64,000 nucleotides of DNA from Natrinema sp046097095 (GTDB lineage: Archaea > Halobacteriota > Halobacteria > Halobacteriales > Natrialbaceae), in contig NZ_CP175698.1 of NCBI RefSeq assembly GCF_046097095.1, positions 2,480,001-2,544,000 of the forward strand, written 5' to 3'. The first letter of the stretch is position 1, and each line of letters starts with the position of its first letter. Shown here piece by piece: positions 1 to 8,309 of this stretch. The position numbers and the translations under genes are program-made. The notes under the pieces are model-generated. The model had not been told where the DNA came from and ran no database searches. It saw nothing but the letters and a program-made list of their open reading frames with translations.

Positions 1-6
1 CCGCGT

Positions 7-642
7 ATGGACCGCAGCGAACTCGCTCCCCTGATCGACCACACCGTCCTCGGACCCGAGACGACCCCGGCCGACGTGCGGACGGTCCTCGACGAGGCCC
101 GGGAGTACGGGATGAACGCCTGCATCCCGCCCTCTGCCGTCGCGGAGGCGGCCGACTACGCCCCCGACGTGACCCTCGCGACCGTCGTCGGCTTCCCTCA
201 CGGCCAGCACAGCCACGAGATCAAGCGCCGCGAGGGCGTGACCGCCTGGCAGGCCGGCGCGGACGAACTCGACGTCGTGATCAACGTCGGCCGCCTGCAG
301 GCCGGCGAAGACGACGTCGTCAGGGCCGAACTCGCCGAACTGGTCGCCGCGGTGCCGATCCCGGTGAAGGTCATCCTCGAGACCGCACTGCTTTCCGACG
401 AGGAAAAGCGCCGGGCCTGTGAGGCCGCCGTCGCGGCCGACGCCGCGATGGTGAAGACGTCAACCGGCTTCGCCAACAGGGGCGCGACCGTCGACGACGT
501 CGAACTCCTGTGCGAGTACCTCCCGGTCAAGGCCAGCGGCGGCATCAGGAGCTACGACGACGCCGTGGCCATGCTCGAGGCGGGAGCCGACCGGATCGGG
601 GCCTCGAGCGGGGTCGACATCCTCGAGGGCACGCCGGAGTAG
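7..642 (+). CDS. deoC: Deoxyribose-phosphate aldolase
   Basis: Class I aldolase that splits 2-deoxyribose 5-phosphate into glyceraldehyde 3-phosphate and acetaldehyde in cytosolic deoxynucleoside breakdown. The 211-residue product has the usual family length. The Schiff-base lysine is K150 in the motif VKTSTGF. D89 in ELDVVIN and K175 in VKASGGI match the catalytic Asp and the second active-site lysine. The ATG lies six bases from the left edge, so its promoter is outside the window. The next gene starts 74 bases downstream on the same strand and looks functionally unrelated. Identification is firm. Confidence 0.95.
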   Translation: MDRSELAPLIDHTVLGPETTPADVRTVLDEAREYGMNACIPPSAVAEAADYAPDVTLATVVGFPHGQHSHEIKRREGVTAWQAGADELDVVINVGRLQAGEDDVVRAELAELVAAVPIPVKVILETALLSDEEKRRACEAAVAADAAMVKTSTGFANRGATVDDVELLCEYLPVKASGGIRSYDDAVAMLEAGADRIGASSGVDILEGTPE

Positions 643-716
643 TCTCGGGAGCGTGCCGACGCCCCCTGCAAAGCCGAACAGTTTTGGGTGCGCTGGACCT
701 CCGTTGAGGAAGAGAG

Positions 717-2243
717 ATGCGCGAGGAAGTACGGGCGCGCGTTCGCGCGCTCGTGAGACGGCTCCGACGACTGGAGCGACGCGAACTCGACGCCTTCCGC
801 CGATGGATCGAGCACACGGGCAACCTCCTGCACCTCTCGGTATTGGTGTTCGTGCCGCTTTTGATCGGGGCGGTGACGTGGTTTGCGGACGTGACGACGG
901 CGGTCTCGTTCCTGCTGTTTCCCCCGCTGGCCTCTGGGACATACACGCTCTTTGCCGATCCCGAGGGGAAGTACTCGACGCCGGGGACGTTCGTCGGCGG
1001 GATGACCGTCGGGGCGCTCTGTGGCTGGCTCGCGCTTGCGTTTACGACCATGATCGGGCTCCCCGCCGAGACGATCGGGGCGTCCAGTGCCGCCCTCGGC
1101 GTCTTCCTCACCGGGGCCTGCACCTGGGCGCTCGATCTCGAGGAGCCGACGGCATTTTCGACCGCGCTGCTTGTGCTCGTGACCGGTAACGCACAGTTCG
1201 CCTACGTTCTCGGGATCGTCGTCTCGAGTTCGTTCGTCGCGGCCGCGTTCGTCCTCTGGCGGCGTCACTTCTACGAGCAGCGCGCCCGCTATCTCTACGG
1301 GACGACCAGCAGCGACGACCACGTCCTCGTGCCGATGGGCAACGGCGACGAGACGGTCGCTCGCTTCGCCGCGTCGATCGCCGGCGCACACGACGCCGGG
1401 AAGGTCGTCCTCGTCGACGCCATCGACGAGGCGGCCGTCGGACAGGATGGTGGTGGGTCTGCTGCGGACGCCTCCTCGGAACAGGCCGGCGACGCGGTCG
1501 ACGCACAGGCCAGCACCGACGGCGGTGAGGACGTCGCGGCCGCCGCCGAACGCGCGGCGAGCGACGCCGCCGACCGCCTCGAGTCACTCGCGACTGACCT
1601 CGAGTCGGCATACGACGTCCCCTGCGAGGTCGTCGTCGCCGCCGACGGCGGTGAGCGACCGTTCGGTTCGCGGTCCTCATCGGAACGGCGCTCCGATGGC
1701 GGGCTCTCGGCCGGGTTGGTCCTCCAGACCGCGCGTCAACAGAACTGCGATCTCATCGTCACTCCCTACGCCGAGGACGACCGCGGCGCGCTCTCGTCGT
1801 TCATCAGGGGGCTCTTCGAGAGCGAGATCGACGTCATCGCGTTTCGCTCGAGCGAGGAGCGCCGGCGGTGGCGACACGGCCTCGTCGCGGTTCGGGGTGC
1901 CGGCGACACCGCCCGCGCGATGCTCGATTTCGCCATCCGAGTGACCGAGCCTGGCCGCGCGGTCAGCGTCTGTACCTGTATCGACAGCGAATCTCAGCGC
2001 CGGCGGGCCGAGAACACACTGACCGCCCTCGTCGACGCCTTCTCGGGTCCCTTCGAGACCCACGTCGCCACCGCGTCGGTCGAGGCATACCTTTCGCGGG
2101 CCGCGCCCCGGCACGACGTCTGTTTCGTCGGCTCGAGCACCGATCGGTCGGCCGCCTCGCGATTCGTCTCGCCGCCGACGTTTCACAAGCTTCGGGACCT
2201 CGAGACCGACGTGGCGATCGTCCACCGGGGCCGCCACCGGTAG
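717..2243 (+). CDS. HPP-family membrane protein fused to universal-stress-type domains
   Basis: 508 residues. A short basic, Arg-rich N-terminus is followed by about five hydrophobic segments (roughly residues 33-190) resembling the HPP membrane family, including the stretch PTAFSTALLVL. The cytosolic part holds a UspA-like domain (about 205-345, beginning DDHVLVPMGNGDETVARF) and a second Usp-like half (about 375-505). An acidic, Ala-rich linker at about 240-285 is low complexity. HPP proteins in other organisms include nitrite carriers, but substrate cannot be read here. The Usp halves suggest nucleotide or stress sensing. It ends seven bases before the convergent potassium channel gene. Architecture is clear; function is inferred. 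Confidence 0.75.
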   Translation: MREEVRARVRALVRRLRRLERRELDAFRRWIEHTGNLLHLSVLVFVPLLIGAVTWFADVTTAVSFLLFPPLASGTYTLFADPEGKYSTPGTFVGGMTVGALCGWLALAFTTMIGLPAETIGASSAALGVFLTGACTWALDLEEPTAFSTALLVLVTGNAQFAYVLGIVVSSSFVAAAFVLWRRHFYEQRARYLYGTTSSDDHVLVPMGNGDETVARFAASIAGAHDAGKVVLVDAIDEAAVGQDGGGSAADASSEQAGDAVDAQASTDGGEDVAAAAERAASDAADRLESLATDLESAYDVPCEVVVAADGGERPFGSRSSSERRSDGGLSAGLVLQTARQQNCDLIVTPYAEDDRGALSSFIRGLFESEIDVIAFRSSEERRRWRHGLVAVRGAGDTARAMLDFAIRVTEPGRAVSVCTCIDSESQRRRAENTLTALVDAFSGPFETHVATASVEAYLSRAAPRHDVCFVGSSTDRSAASRFVSPPTFHKLRDLETDVAIVHRGRHR

Positions 2244-2249
2244 CCGCGA

Positions 2250-3434
2250 TCACTCGCTCTCGAGGATGCGGTCGACCAGCGCGGTCTCGTCGCTGCCAAG
2301 CGCCGACTGGACGAGCAGGTGCCCCCCGAGTTGCGCCGGGCTGATCACCGAGTCCGCGCCGGCGCGCTCGAGTTTCTTGCTGTTCTCGCGGTCGGTCGCG
2401 GCCGCGACGATGCGAGTCGTCGGTGCGAGTTCGCGCGCGGTGAGGACCGTCAGCGCGTCTTCGGCGTCGTGGTTCGTCGCGACGAGGATCGCGGCTGCGC
2501 GGTCGATCTTCGCGCGCTTGAGCGGTTCTTCGTCGCTCGGATCGGCGGTGATGACCTGTACGTCGCGGTCGGACAACGCCGTCGCGGCCTCGCGGTCGGT
2601 GGTGACGACGACGAACGAGCGGCCGCTGTCCGCGAGTTCGTCGACGATCGGTTCCGTCAGTTCGCCGTAGCCGAGCACGAGAATGTGCTCGTCGAGCAGG
2701 TGGAGCTGTGATTCGGTCATCTTTCCGAGGGTTCGCGAGATGCGGTCTTGGATCAGCGGGCCGACGAGCGCCCCGATGGCGATACCGAAACTGGCGACGC
2801 CCAACACGAGCACGGACATCGTAAACAGCATCCCCTGGACCGACCCCGAGTTCGGCGTCACGTCGCCGTATCCGACCGTGCTCGAGGTGATCAGCGTGAA
2901 GTAGAACGCGTCGAGGATGGTGTCGATCTCGTCGAAGTGCTCCCGGAGGGCGTAGCCGCCGATAGTGCCGTAGAGCTGAACGCCGATGAGGGATGTCCCG
3001 GCAGCGATCTGGGTCGTGGTCAGCGAGAGCGCTTTGTCGAACCGACCGCGCGTCAACAGGAGTGCCGGGATCGAAACGACGGAGAGGACGACCAGCGGTA
3101 GCGAGTATCGACTCGACTGGAGGAGTCCTTGTCCCGCAGTCACCGGAAGTAACAGTAACGTCGCCCACCACCCGGCGCGGAGTCCGCGTCGGAGGGCGAG
3201 CGCACTGCCGACCATCGCGAATCCGGTGAGTGCCCCGGTGAAGGCGGCGGCGCTTTGAATCGCTTCGGGAACGTGTTTGTGCAGCGGACCGGGGTCGGGC
3301 GTCCAGATATTGAGAATCGCGGTTGCGACCGAGAGGAGCGCGACGAGCAAGACGAGAATTACGGTGGCCCGCGTCGTAAACACTCGTCGCCAGTTCTCCG
3401 GCAGTCGTTCTCGAAGCGACCGGCCGCCGACCAT
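2250..3434 (-). CDS. Two-domain potassium channel with RCK (TrkA-N) domain
   Basis: 394-residue ion channel. Membrane segments occur at about residues 24-46, 60-82, 88-105, 110-130 and 137-160. A pore loop carries the selectivity filter TVGYGD (186-191), and the last helix is at about 200-228. The cytosolic part starts ILVLGYGELTEP (about 251), the glycine-rich NAD-binding turn of a TrkA-N/RCK domain, and continues to about 375 with alternating strands and helices. The extra N-terminal helices resemble a shortened six-TM channel. Likely role: potassium conductance gated by a bound nucleotide or ion. It is convergent with the HPP/UspA gene and lies in a neighbourhood of UspA and TrkA-C-like genes. 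Confidence 0.9.
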   Translation of the reverse strand: MVGGRSLRERLPENWRRVFTTRATVILVLLVALLSVATAILNIWTPDPGPLHKHVPEAIQSAAAFTGALTGFAMVGSALALRRGLRAGWWATLLLLPVTAGQGLLQSSRYSLPLVVLSVVSIPALLLTRGRFDKALSLTTTQIAAGTSLIGVQLYGTIGGYALREHFDEIDTILDAFYFTLITSSTVGYGDVTPNSGSVQGMLFTMSVLVLGVASFGIAIGALVGPLIQDRISRTLGKMTESQLHLLDEHILVLGYGELTEPIVDELADSGRSFVVVTTDREAATALSDRDVQVITADPSDEEPLKRAKIDRAAAILVATNHDAEDALTVLTARELAPTTRIVAAATDRENSKKLERAGADSVISPAQLGGHLLVQSALGSDETALVDRILESE

Positions 3435-3528
3435 ACACTCCGCTGAGCGGCGGCGTTAGTTAAACGTCTCCGTGTCGCGTCGGTCCACCCCGGACTACCC
3501 CGGCCGCCGGAGACACGCTCGAGTGCGG

Positions 3529-3948
3529 TCAGCGGACGACGGTCACCGGCACGGACGACCGTTTGAACACGGTGTCGGCGACGTTTCCGACGAACAGCCG
3601 ATCGACCATATCGCCGCCGTGACTCCCCATCACGACCGCGTCGTAGTCGTCGGCCCGGCGGACGATCGCCCGTGCGGGCCGGCCGACCGCGACGACGGTG
3701 TCGATCTCGGCATCGTGCTCGGCGGCCACTTCGCTGGCGCGCTCGAGAACCGACTCGGCACGGTCCTCCGCGGCCGCCTCGATGTCGTCCTCGAAAGCGA
3801 TACTCATCGCCTCGCCCATCATGACCGACGGCTCGCCGACGACGGTGAGGACGGTCACCGACGCGTCGGGGTGGTTCTCGAGCGCGTACTCGAGTGCGTG
3901 CTCGGCCAGCTCGGAGCCGTCCATCGGGACGAGAACACGGGAGAGCAT
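3529..3948 (-). CDS. Universal stress protein (UspA family)
   Basis: The start chosen is the internal ATG at 3948, giving a 139-residue single-domain UspA that opens MLSRVLVPMDGSE, as the family normally does; longer readings only add Arg/Pro-rich shadow sequence. The C-terminal nucleotide-binding signature is present as GSHGGDMVDRLFVGNVADTV, approximating G-2X-G-9X-G. Members bind ATP and act in stress responses; the specific role here is unknown. The gene is on the same strand as, and 94 bases upstream of, the potassium channel, so co-regulation is possible but not shown. Confidence 0.9.
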   Translation of the reverse strand: MLSRVLVPMDGSELAEHALEYALENHPDASVTVLTVVGEPSVMMGEAMSIAFEDDIEAAAEDRAESVLERASEVAAEHDAEIDTVVAVGRPARAIVRRADDYDAVVMGSHGGDMVDRLFVGNVADTVFKRSSVPVTVVR

Positions 3949-4037
3949 ACGGACGCTACGGCGAGTGTTCGCATAAACCTCAGTGCGTCGACCGGGTTCG
4001 GCTGGCGGTCGCTCGCGCACCGACGGTGTGTGGGTGA

Positions 4038-4265
4038 TCACTTCGGCAGTTCGATCTCGTGGGCCTCCTCGGAGAGGTCGCTGGTCGAGCTCACCGGCCC
4101 GCGCAGGAAGATCGTCTGGTAAATCAGCGCGATGCCGATGAGCGCCGCCGCCGGCACCGTAATCGCCGTCGAGATCGTCGTCAGGGCTCCGGCGGCAAAC
4201 CCAAGTACCAGGCTCGCCAGAATCCCGAGGAGGACCAGGTCGTAGTACTGGATCGAGATCACCAT
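4038..4265 (-). CDS. Small two-helix membrane protein, unknown function
   Basis: 75 residues. Two hydrophobic helices (about residues 8-32 and 36-54) rich in Ala, Gly and Leu are followed by a short acidic cytosolic-type tail ending in EIELPK. I do not recognise the family. The start ATG at 4265 is preceded on the minus strand by an A/T-rich tract near 4285-4295 that could supply a TATA element. It is divergent from the TrkA-C-like pair at 4420-6965 and lies upstream of UspA on its own strand, so it may belong to the same membrane/stress neighbourhood. Confidence 0.7.
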   Translation of the reverse strand: MVISIQYYDLVLLGILASLVLGFAAGALTTISTAITVPAAALIGIALIYQTIFLRGPVSSTSDLSEEAHEIELPK

Positions 4266-4390
4266 ACCGGACTATACGACGCCAGCGAGCAAAAATTCGC
4301 CCCCGGCGTCCGGCGGCACGTGTCGCGTCGCGCCGCGGTCGGCTTCTCGTCCCGCCGATCGGCGTCCGCCGCGGCGGTCCGTCGGTGCAC

Positions 4391-4397
4391 ATTTAAC
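4391..4397 (+). promoter_or_regulatory. TATA-like element for the gene at 4420
   Basis: The run ATTTAAC is centred about 26 bases before the ATG at 4420, the spacing expected for a leaderless haloarchaeal transcript. Confidence 0.55.
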
Positions 4398-4419
4398 GAT
4401 TCCCAGCCACTGACTGACA

Positions 4420-5685
4420 ATGTCGTCGCTCCCGGTCGAAGTACTGCTCGGCCTCTATCTCGGCCTCTTGACCGGTATCGTCCCCGCGTTCGTCGCCGGA
4501 TCGCTCGGGTTTCTCGTGCGGTACTTCACGGGCGTCACGCTGCCCGGCTTCGGTGTCGTTGTCCTCGCGCTGTCGATCGCCAGCGTGCAAGGCGGGCTGC
4601 TCGGTCTTGTCGAACCCACGATCTCCCAGTCACCACGACTGCTCGTCGCCGTGCTGGTCGTCCTTATGCTCGCGCTCTACGCCCACAACCAGGGCGACAA
4701 ACTCGGGGCCGAACTCCCTCGCCGGCTCTCCTTTACCCGCCTCCGACAACGGACGCTCTCGGCCGACGTGGTCGAACTCGTCGGTGCGGTCGGTCAAGTC
4801 ACCGTCCGGCCGACCGGAGACATCCGCGACATGGAGGGGTATCCGCCGCTGTCGTCCGACATCCGCGGCCGCCTCTCGGCCGGTTCGTGGCGATTCCCCG
4901 CCGATCTGCCGCTCTCGGAACTCGAGGGCCGCCTCGAGGAGCGGCTGCGAACCGACCACGACCTCGCGGACGTCGACGTCACGATCAACGAGCGCGCTCG
5001 GGCGACGATCGCGGCGGCACCGCCGTCGGGAAGCCTCTCGCGGCGCATTTCCGGAAGCCAGCGCGCCGTCTCCCTCACGACGCTGGTCCCGACGGGGCTT
5101 GCCCGTGGCGACGAGGTGACCGTTCGAACCGACGAACGCTCGATCACCGGCACGGTGCTGAGCGTCCGAAGCGAGATCGACGACGAGCAGCCCGCGCCGA
5201 CCCTTGAAGCGCCCGCGGACGACGACCGCGCGGCCACCGACGGCGGTGAAGACGTCGAGGCCGTCGTCCCCGAGCCGAAACCGAACGCGGCGACCGCTGG
5301 CGGGTCTGGACGGGTCACTCTCGCCGTCGCGCGCCGGGACGTGAAGGCCCTGCTCGAGGCCAGCTCGCCGCGACTCGTCGTCCGGTCTCGCGGGACGAGC
5401 CGCGAGTTCGAGGCGTTTTCGCTGGTCAAACGCGAGGGGTACGCCGTTCGGCGGCTCACCGTCGGCGCGGCCAGCGCGAGCGCCGAGGCGGACGATGTCG
5501 CCGCGCCCGCGGCAGCCGACGTGACGGTCCTCGCGGTGCGACGCCAGGGCAGCGAGACCGGCGGCCGCCGCCACGGCTGGGTGTTCGGCCCCGGCATCGA
5601 GCGCCGTCTCGAGGCCGGCGACGAGGCCTTCGTCGTGGGTCCGGAGGAAGCGACCGAGACATTTGCGGAGGCGATCGCGAGATGA
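4420..5685 (+). CDS. Membrane protein with TrkA-C-like domain (first of a coupled pair)
   Basis: 421 residues. Three N-terminal hydrophobic segments (about 5-30, 37-62, 72-92) are followed by a long soluble region. Its first half (about 110-240) carries an acidic-aromatic motif DMEGYPPLSSDIRG and a basic patch. The second half (about 285-420) ends in the pattern LEAGDEAFVVGPEE, typical of the last strand of TrkA-C/RCK-C domains. There is no pore filter and no NAD-binding glycine turn, so it is not a channel by itself. Its stop overlaps the next start by four bases (ATGA), giving translational coupling. Haloarchaeal relatives are usually labelled potassium transporter TrkA; a potassium or osmotic sensing role is inference. 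Confidence 0.75.
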   Translation: MSSLPVEVLLGLYLGLLTGIVPAFVAGSLGFLVRYFTGVTLPGFGVVVLALSIASVQGGLLGLVEPTISQSPRLLVAVLVVLMLALYAHNQGDKLGAELPRRLSFTRLRQRTLSADVVELVGAVGQVTVRPTGDIRDMEGYPPLSSDIRGRLSAGSWRFPADLPLSELEGRLEERLRTDHDLADVDVTINERARATIAAAPPSGSLSRRISGSQRAVSLTTLVPTGLARGDEVTVRTDERSITGTVLSVRSEIDDEQPAPTLEAPADDDRAATDGGEDVEAVVPEPKPNAATAGGSGRVTLAVARRDVKALLEASSPRLVVRSRGTSREFEAFSLVKREGYAVRRLTVGAASASAEADDVAAPAAADVTVLAVRRQGSETGGRRHGWVFGPGIERRLEAGDEAFVVGPEEATETFAEAIAR

Positions 5686-6965
5686 CCGCTCTCGCTCTCG
5701 CACAGGCGCTCCCGATGGAAACGCCAGTGGCGGCACTCGTCCGAATCGTCGGCTTGGCCGTGCTCTCGGCCGGCGCGGCGGCCGTCGCGGCCGTCACGTA
5801 CCGCTGGTACAGCGCCACCGGAATCGCGGACGGGGTCGCCGTTCTCGTCGGAGTCACGGTCGTCGCGCTCCTGTTGAACACCCAGACCGCGCTACAGCAG
5901 GCGATTCTCAATGATACGGGGCTACTCGAGCCGAAAACCGCGGTCTATACCGTCGGGACGTTCGTCGCCAGTGCGATCGCCGCCGACGCCGGGCGGCGGC
6001 TGGGCGACTTTCTCGCCCGGGACGTGTTCATGGTCGCGACGCCGCGGACGATCACCGAAGTCGGCCAGCTCGTTCGGTCTGCCGGCCGGATGATCACCGT
6101 CGACCTCCCCGCGGAGATCGACGATATCGACGGCTACGACCCCGTCGACGAGACGGTCAAGGCGGAGATCGCCGGCCAAACCCTGCTCTTCCCGCGCCGG
6201 CTCACCGTCGATCAGCTCCGCGAGCGGCTGATCGCCCGCCTCGAGCGCGACTTCGGGATCGGCCACGTCGACGTGGATCTACAGGCGGACGGGACGATCG
6301 ACTACCTCGCCGTCGGCGGCCGACAGGCTGGGATCGGCCCGACGCTCGCGCCGGGCACCGTTGCCGTTGCGCTCGAGGCCGATCCCGCGGCCGACGCCAG
6401 CCCGGGCGATGCGGTGCGCGTCTGGACGCGCGACGAGGAGGGCGGCACCGCTCGTCGAGTCGCCAGCGGCGAACTGCGCGCGACCGCCGACGACGTGGCG
6501 ACGGTCGCGCTGGACGCCGACGACGCCCGCAATCTCGAGCCCGATCGAGAGTATCGGCTCGTGACGCTGCCGGATAGCCCCGATGCCGAACGTGCCCTCG
6601 TTTCACTGCTCTGGGCGGCCGACGAGACGGTGACGACCGTCGCCGTCGAGGCAGACGATCCGCTCACCGGCGTGGCGATCGACGCGCTGCCGGTCTTGGT
6701 GCTGGCCCTCGAGCGCGAGCACCGGGACGACGGCGACGAGGCGCTGGTGCTGCCGGCCGGCGACGTTCGACTGGCGGTCGGCGACACCGCATACGTTCTC
6801 GGGCGGCCCGATGCGCTGCGACGGGTAACCGAGCGGACGCTGGCCGTGGCGCGAACCGAGGATGAGGGCGCTACGACCGGTCGGAGACCGGGTTCGAACG
6901 CTCTCGGCGAGTCGGACGCCGACCGCGACTCCGAACGCGAGCCGGAACGGCCGCGGGAGCGGTAG
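5682..6965 (+). CDS. Membrane protein with TrkA-C-like domain (second of a coupled pair)
   Basis: 427 residues with the same plan as its upstream neighbour. Three hydrophobic segments (about 15-42, 48-68, 85-106) precede a soluble region starting DLPAEIDDIDGYDPVD, which parallels the DMEGYPPLS motif of the partner. A C-terminal half ends in the RCK-C-like strand VGDTAYVLGRPDALRR, followed by a charged Arg/Glu-rich tail. The start overlaps the stop of the first gene by four bases, so the two are almost certainly made in a fixed ratio and probably form a heteromer. No pore or NAD-binding motif is visible. Ligand is unknown. Confidence 0.75.
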   Translation: MTALALAQALPMETPVAALVRIVGLAVLSAGAAAVAAVTYRWYSATGIADGVAVLVGVTVVALLLNTQTALQQAILNDTGLLEPKTAVYTVGTFVASAIAADAGRRLGDFLARDVFMVATPRTITEVGQLVRSAGRMITVDLPAEIDDIDGYDPVDETVKAEIAGQTLLFPRRLTVDQLRERLIARLERDFGIGHVDVDLQADGTIDYLAVGGRQAGIGPTLAPGTVAVALEADPAADASPGDAVRVWTRDEEGGTARRVASGELRATADDVATVALDADDARNLEPDREYRLVTLPDSPDAERALVSLLWAADETVTTVAVEADDPLTGVAIDALPVLVLALEREHRDDGDEALVLPAGDVRLAVGDTAYVLGRPDALRRVTERTLAVARTEDEGATTGRRPGSNALGESDADRDSEREPERPRER

Positions 6966-6996
6966 CTACTTGCCGTCGGCACCGATAGCGCCACGT

Positions 6997-7281
6997 ATGC
7001 CCACGGAGTGGAAACTGTTTGCCGACCTCGCCGAACGCGCGGGCAACAAACACGTGGCCGTCGACGCCGGGGCCGGCGACACCGTCGGCGACGCGCTCGA
7101 GCAACTCGTCGCGGACCGACCCGACCTCGAGGGCCGAATCCTCGACGGCGACGGCGAACTGCGATCGCAGATCAACGTGCTTCGCAACGGCACGAACGTG
7201 CTCGTCGAAGAGGAGGGGATGGAGACGGTGCTCGAGGAGGGCGACGAACTGGCGCTGTTTCCGCCGGTCAGCGGCGGGTAA
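6997..7281 (+). CDS. samp1: SAMP1-type ubiquitin-like small modifier protein (MoaD/ThiS fold)
   Basis: 94 residues, counted from the ATG at 6997; longer in-frame readings are shadow sequence. The protein starts MPTEWKLFADLAE and ends LALFPPVSGG. The C-terminal Gly-Gly is the adenylation and conjugation site of the MoaD/ThiS/SAMP family. Haloferax SAMP1 is conjugated to lysines of target proteins and also donates sulfur for molybdopterin synthesis. The internal acidic segment and length match SAMP1 better than ThiS. A sulfite-oxidase-family molybdoenzyme at 42035-43282 would need the cofactor. Family is certain; assignment to SAMP1 among paralogues is likely. Confidence 0.88.
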   Translation: MPTEWKLFADLAERAGNKHVAVDAGAGDTVGDALEQLVADRPDLEGRILDGDGELRSQINVLRNGTNVLVEEEGMETVLEEGDELALFPPVSGG

Positions 7282-7367
7282 CACGGCGCACCACCGCGAT
7301 GGTTCGACCGACGGTCCGTCGACGAGCCGTCGAATCGATTAACTGTCTCCGATTGAAACCGGTAGCC

Positions 7368-8303
7368 GTGCGAGTACGGACCACAATTGGACTCGCGGGA
7401 CGGGCGATCGGTGCCTGCGTGATCGGGCTCGGAACGCTGGCCGCTCTCGGGCTAGTTCTGGTGATCATCGGCGGCGCTGCGATCGGCGGCATCGTCGTTG
7501 CCGCGGTCGGCGCTGTGATCGATCCCGGTCCGTGGACGCTCGTCGGTGCATTCCTCTTCGGAACGGCTCTCACGTTGCTTACGTGGGCCGCCGGCATGCG
7601 GCGCGCGGTCCGTCGGAGCCGCCGTCGGCTGCTCCGAGAGACGGTGTCGATCGATTCCGACGGGAGCGGTCGCGTCGAATCGTCGGCGTCGCGGCTCGCA
7701 GCGCAGTTCGATCTGCCGGTGCCAGACCTGCGACGCCACCCTGCGGCCACCCCGATCGCGTGTACCACCTCGAGCGGCGGCGAGCCGGTCGTCGTCGTCT
7801 CCGCGGGCCTGCTCAAGGCGGTGTCCGACGCGGAACTCGAGGCGGTGCTCGCCCACGAGCTCGCCCACGTCGCGAACGACGACCTGCGGCTGCTGACGTG
7901 GGTGCTCGTCCCGCTGGTCGCGTCTGAGGAGTTCGTTGCGATGATGGACGACGATGACGACTTCGACCCGCGCGTCCTTCCCTGGCTGGCGGTCGGCCAC
8001 CTGCTGACTCTCAGTTCGAGCCTCGGCGTTGGGCTGTTCTCTCGCGGGCGGGAGTTCGCGGCCGACCGGGCGGCCGTCGCCGCGACCGGCGATCCGGGCG
8101 CGCTCGCGGCCGCGCTCGAGCGACTCGATTCGTCAACCGCGGAGCCCCCGCCGGAGGATCTGCGGAGACACGCCGAGTCCGTGGACGCCATGTCTGTCCT
8201 GCCGACGCTGGATCCGGAGCGCGACGGCGGTGGCGGTCTCTTCGCGACCCACCCCGCGACGGAGCGCCGCCTCGAGCGGCTGCGACGACTGGCCGCGGAG
8301 TGA
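7368..8303 (+). CDS. M48-family membrane metalloprotease (HtpX-like)
   Basis: Zinc endopeptidase anchored in the membrane. The zinc motif is HELAH, with the third ligand region in REFAADRAAVAATGD further on. Hydrophobic segments occur at about residues 10-35 and 38-65, and again after the HELAH helix. I chose the GTG at 7368 (311 residues) because a TATA-like GATTAAC lies about 28 bases upstream; an in-frame ATG at 7299 would add 23 residues. HtpX-type proteases degrade damaged membrane proteins under stress. It follows SAMP1 by 86 bases and ends seven bases before the convergent GNAT gene. Confidence 0.85.
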   Translation: MRVRTTIGLAGRAIGACVIGLGTLAALGLVLVIIGGAAIGGIVVAAVGAVIDPGPWTLVGAFLFGTALTLLTWAAGMRRAVRRSRRRLLRETVSIDSDGSGRVESSASRLAAQFDLPVPDLRRHPAATPIACTTSSGGEPVVVVSAGLLKAVSDAELEAVLAHELAHVANDDLRLLTWVLVPLVASEEFVAMMDDDDDFDPRVLPWLAVGHLLTLSSSLGVGLFSRGREFAADRAAVAATGDPGALAAALERLDSSTAEPPPEDLRRHAESVDAMSVLPTLDPERDGGGGLFATHPATERRLERLRRLAAE

Positions 8304-8309
8304 GGTGCG

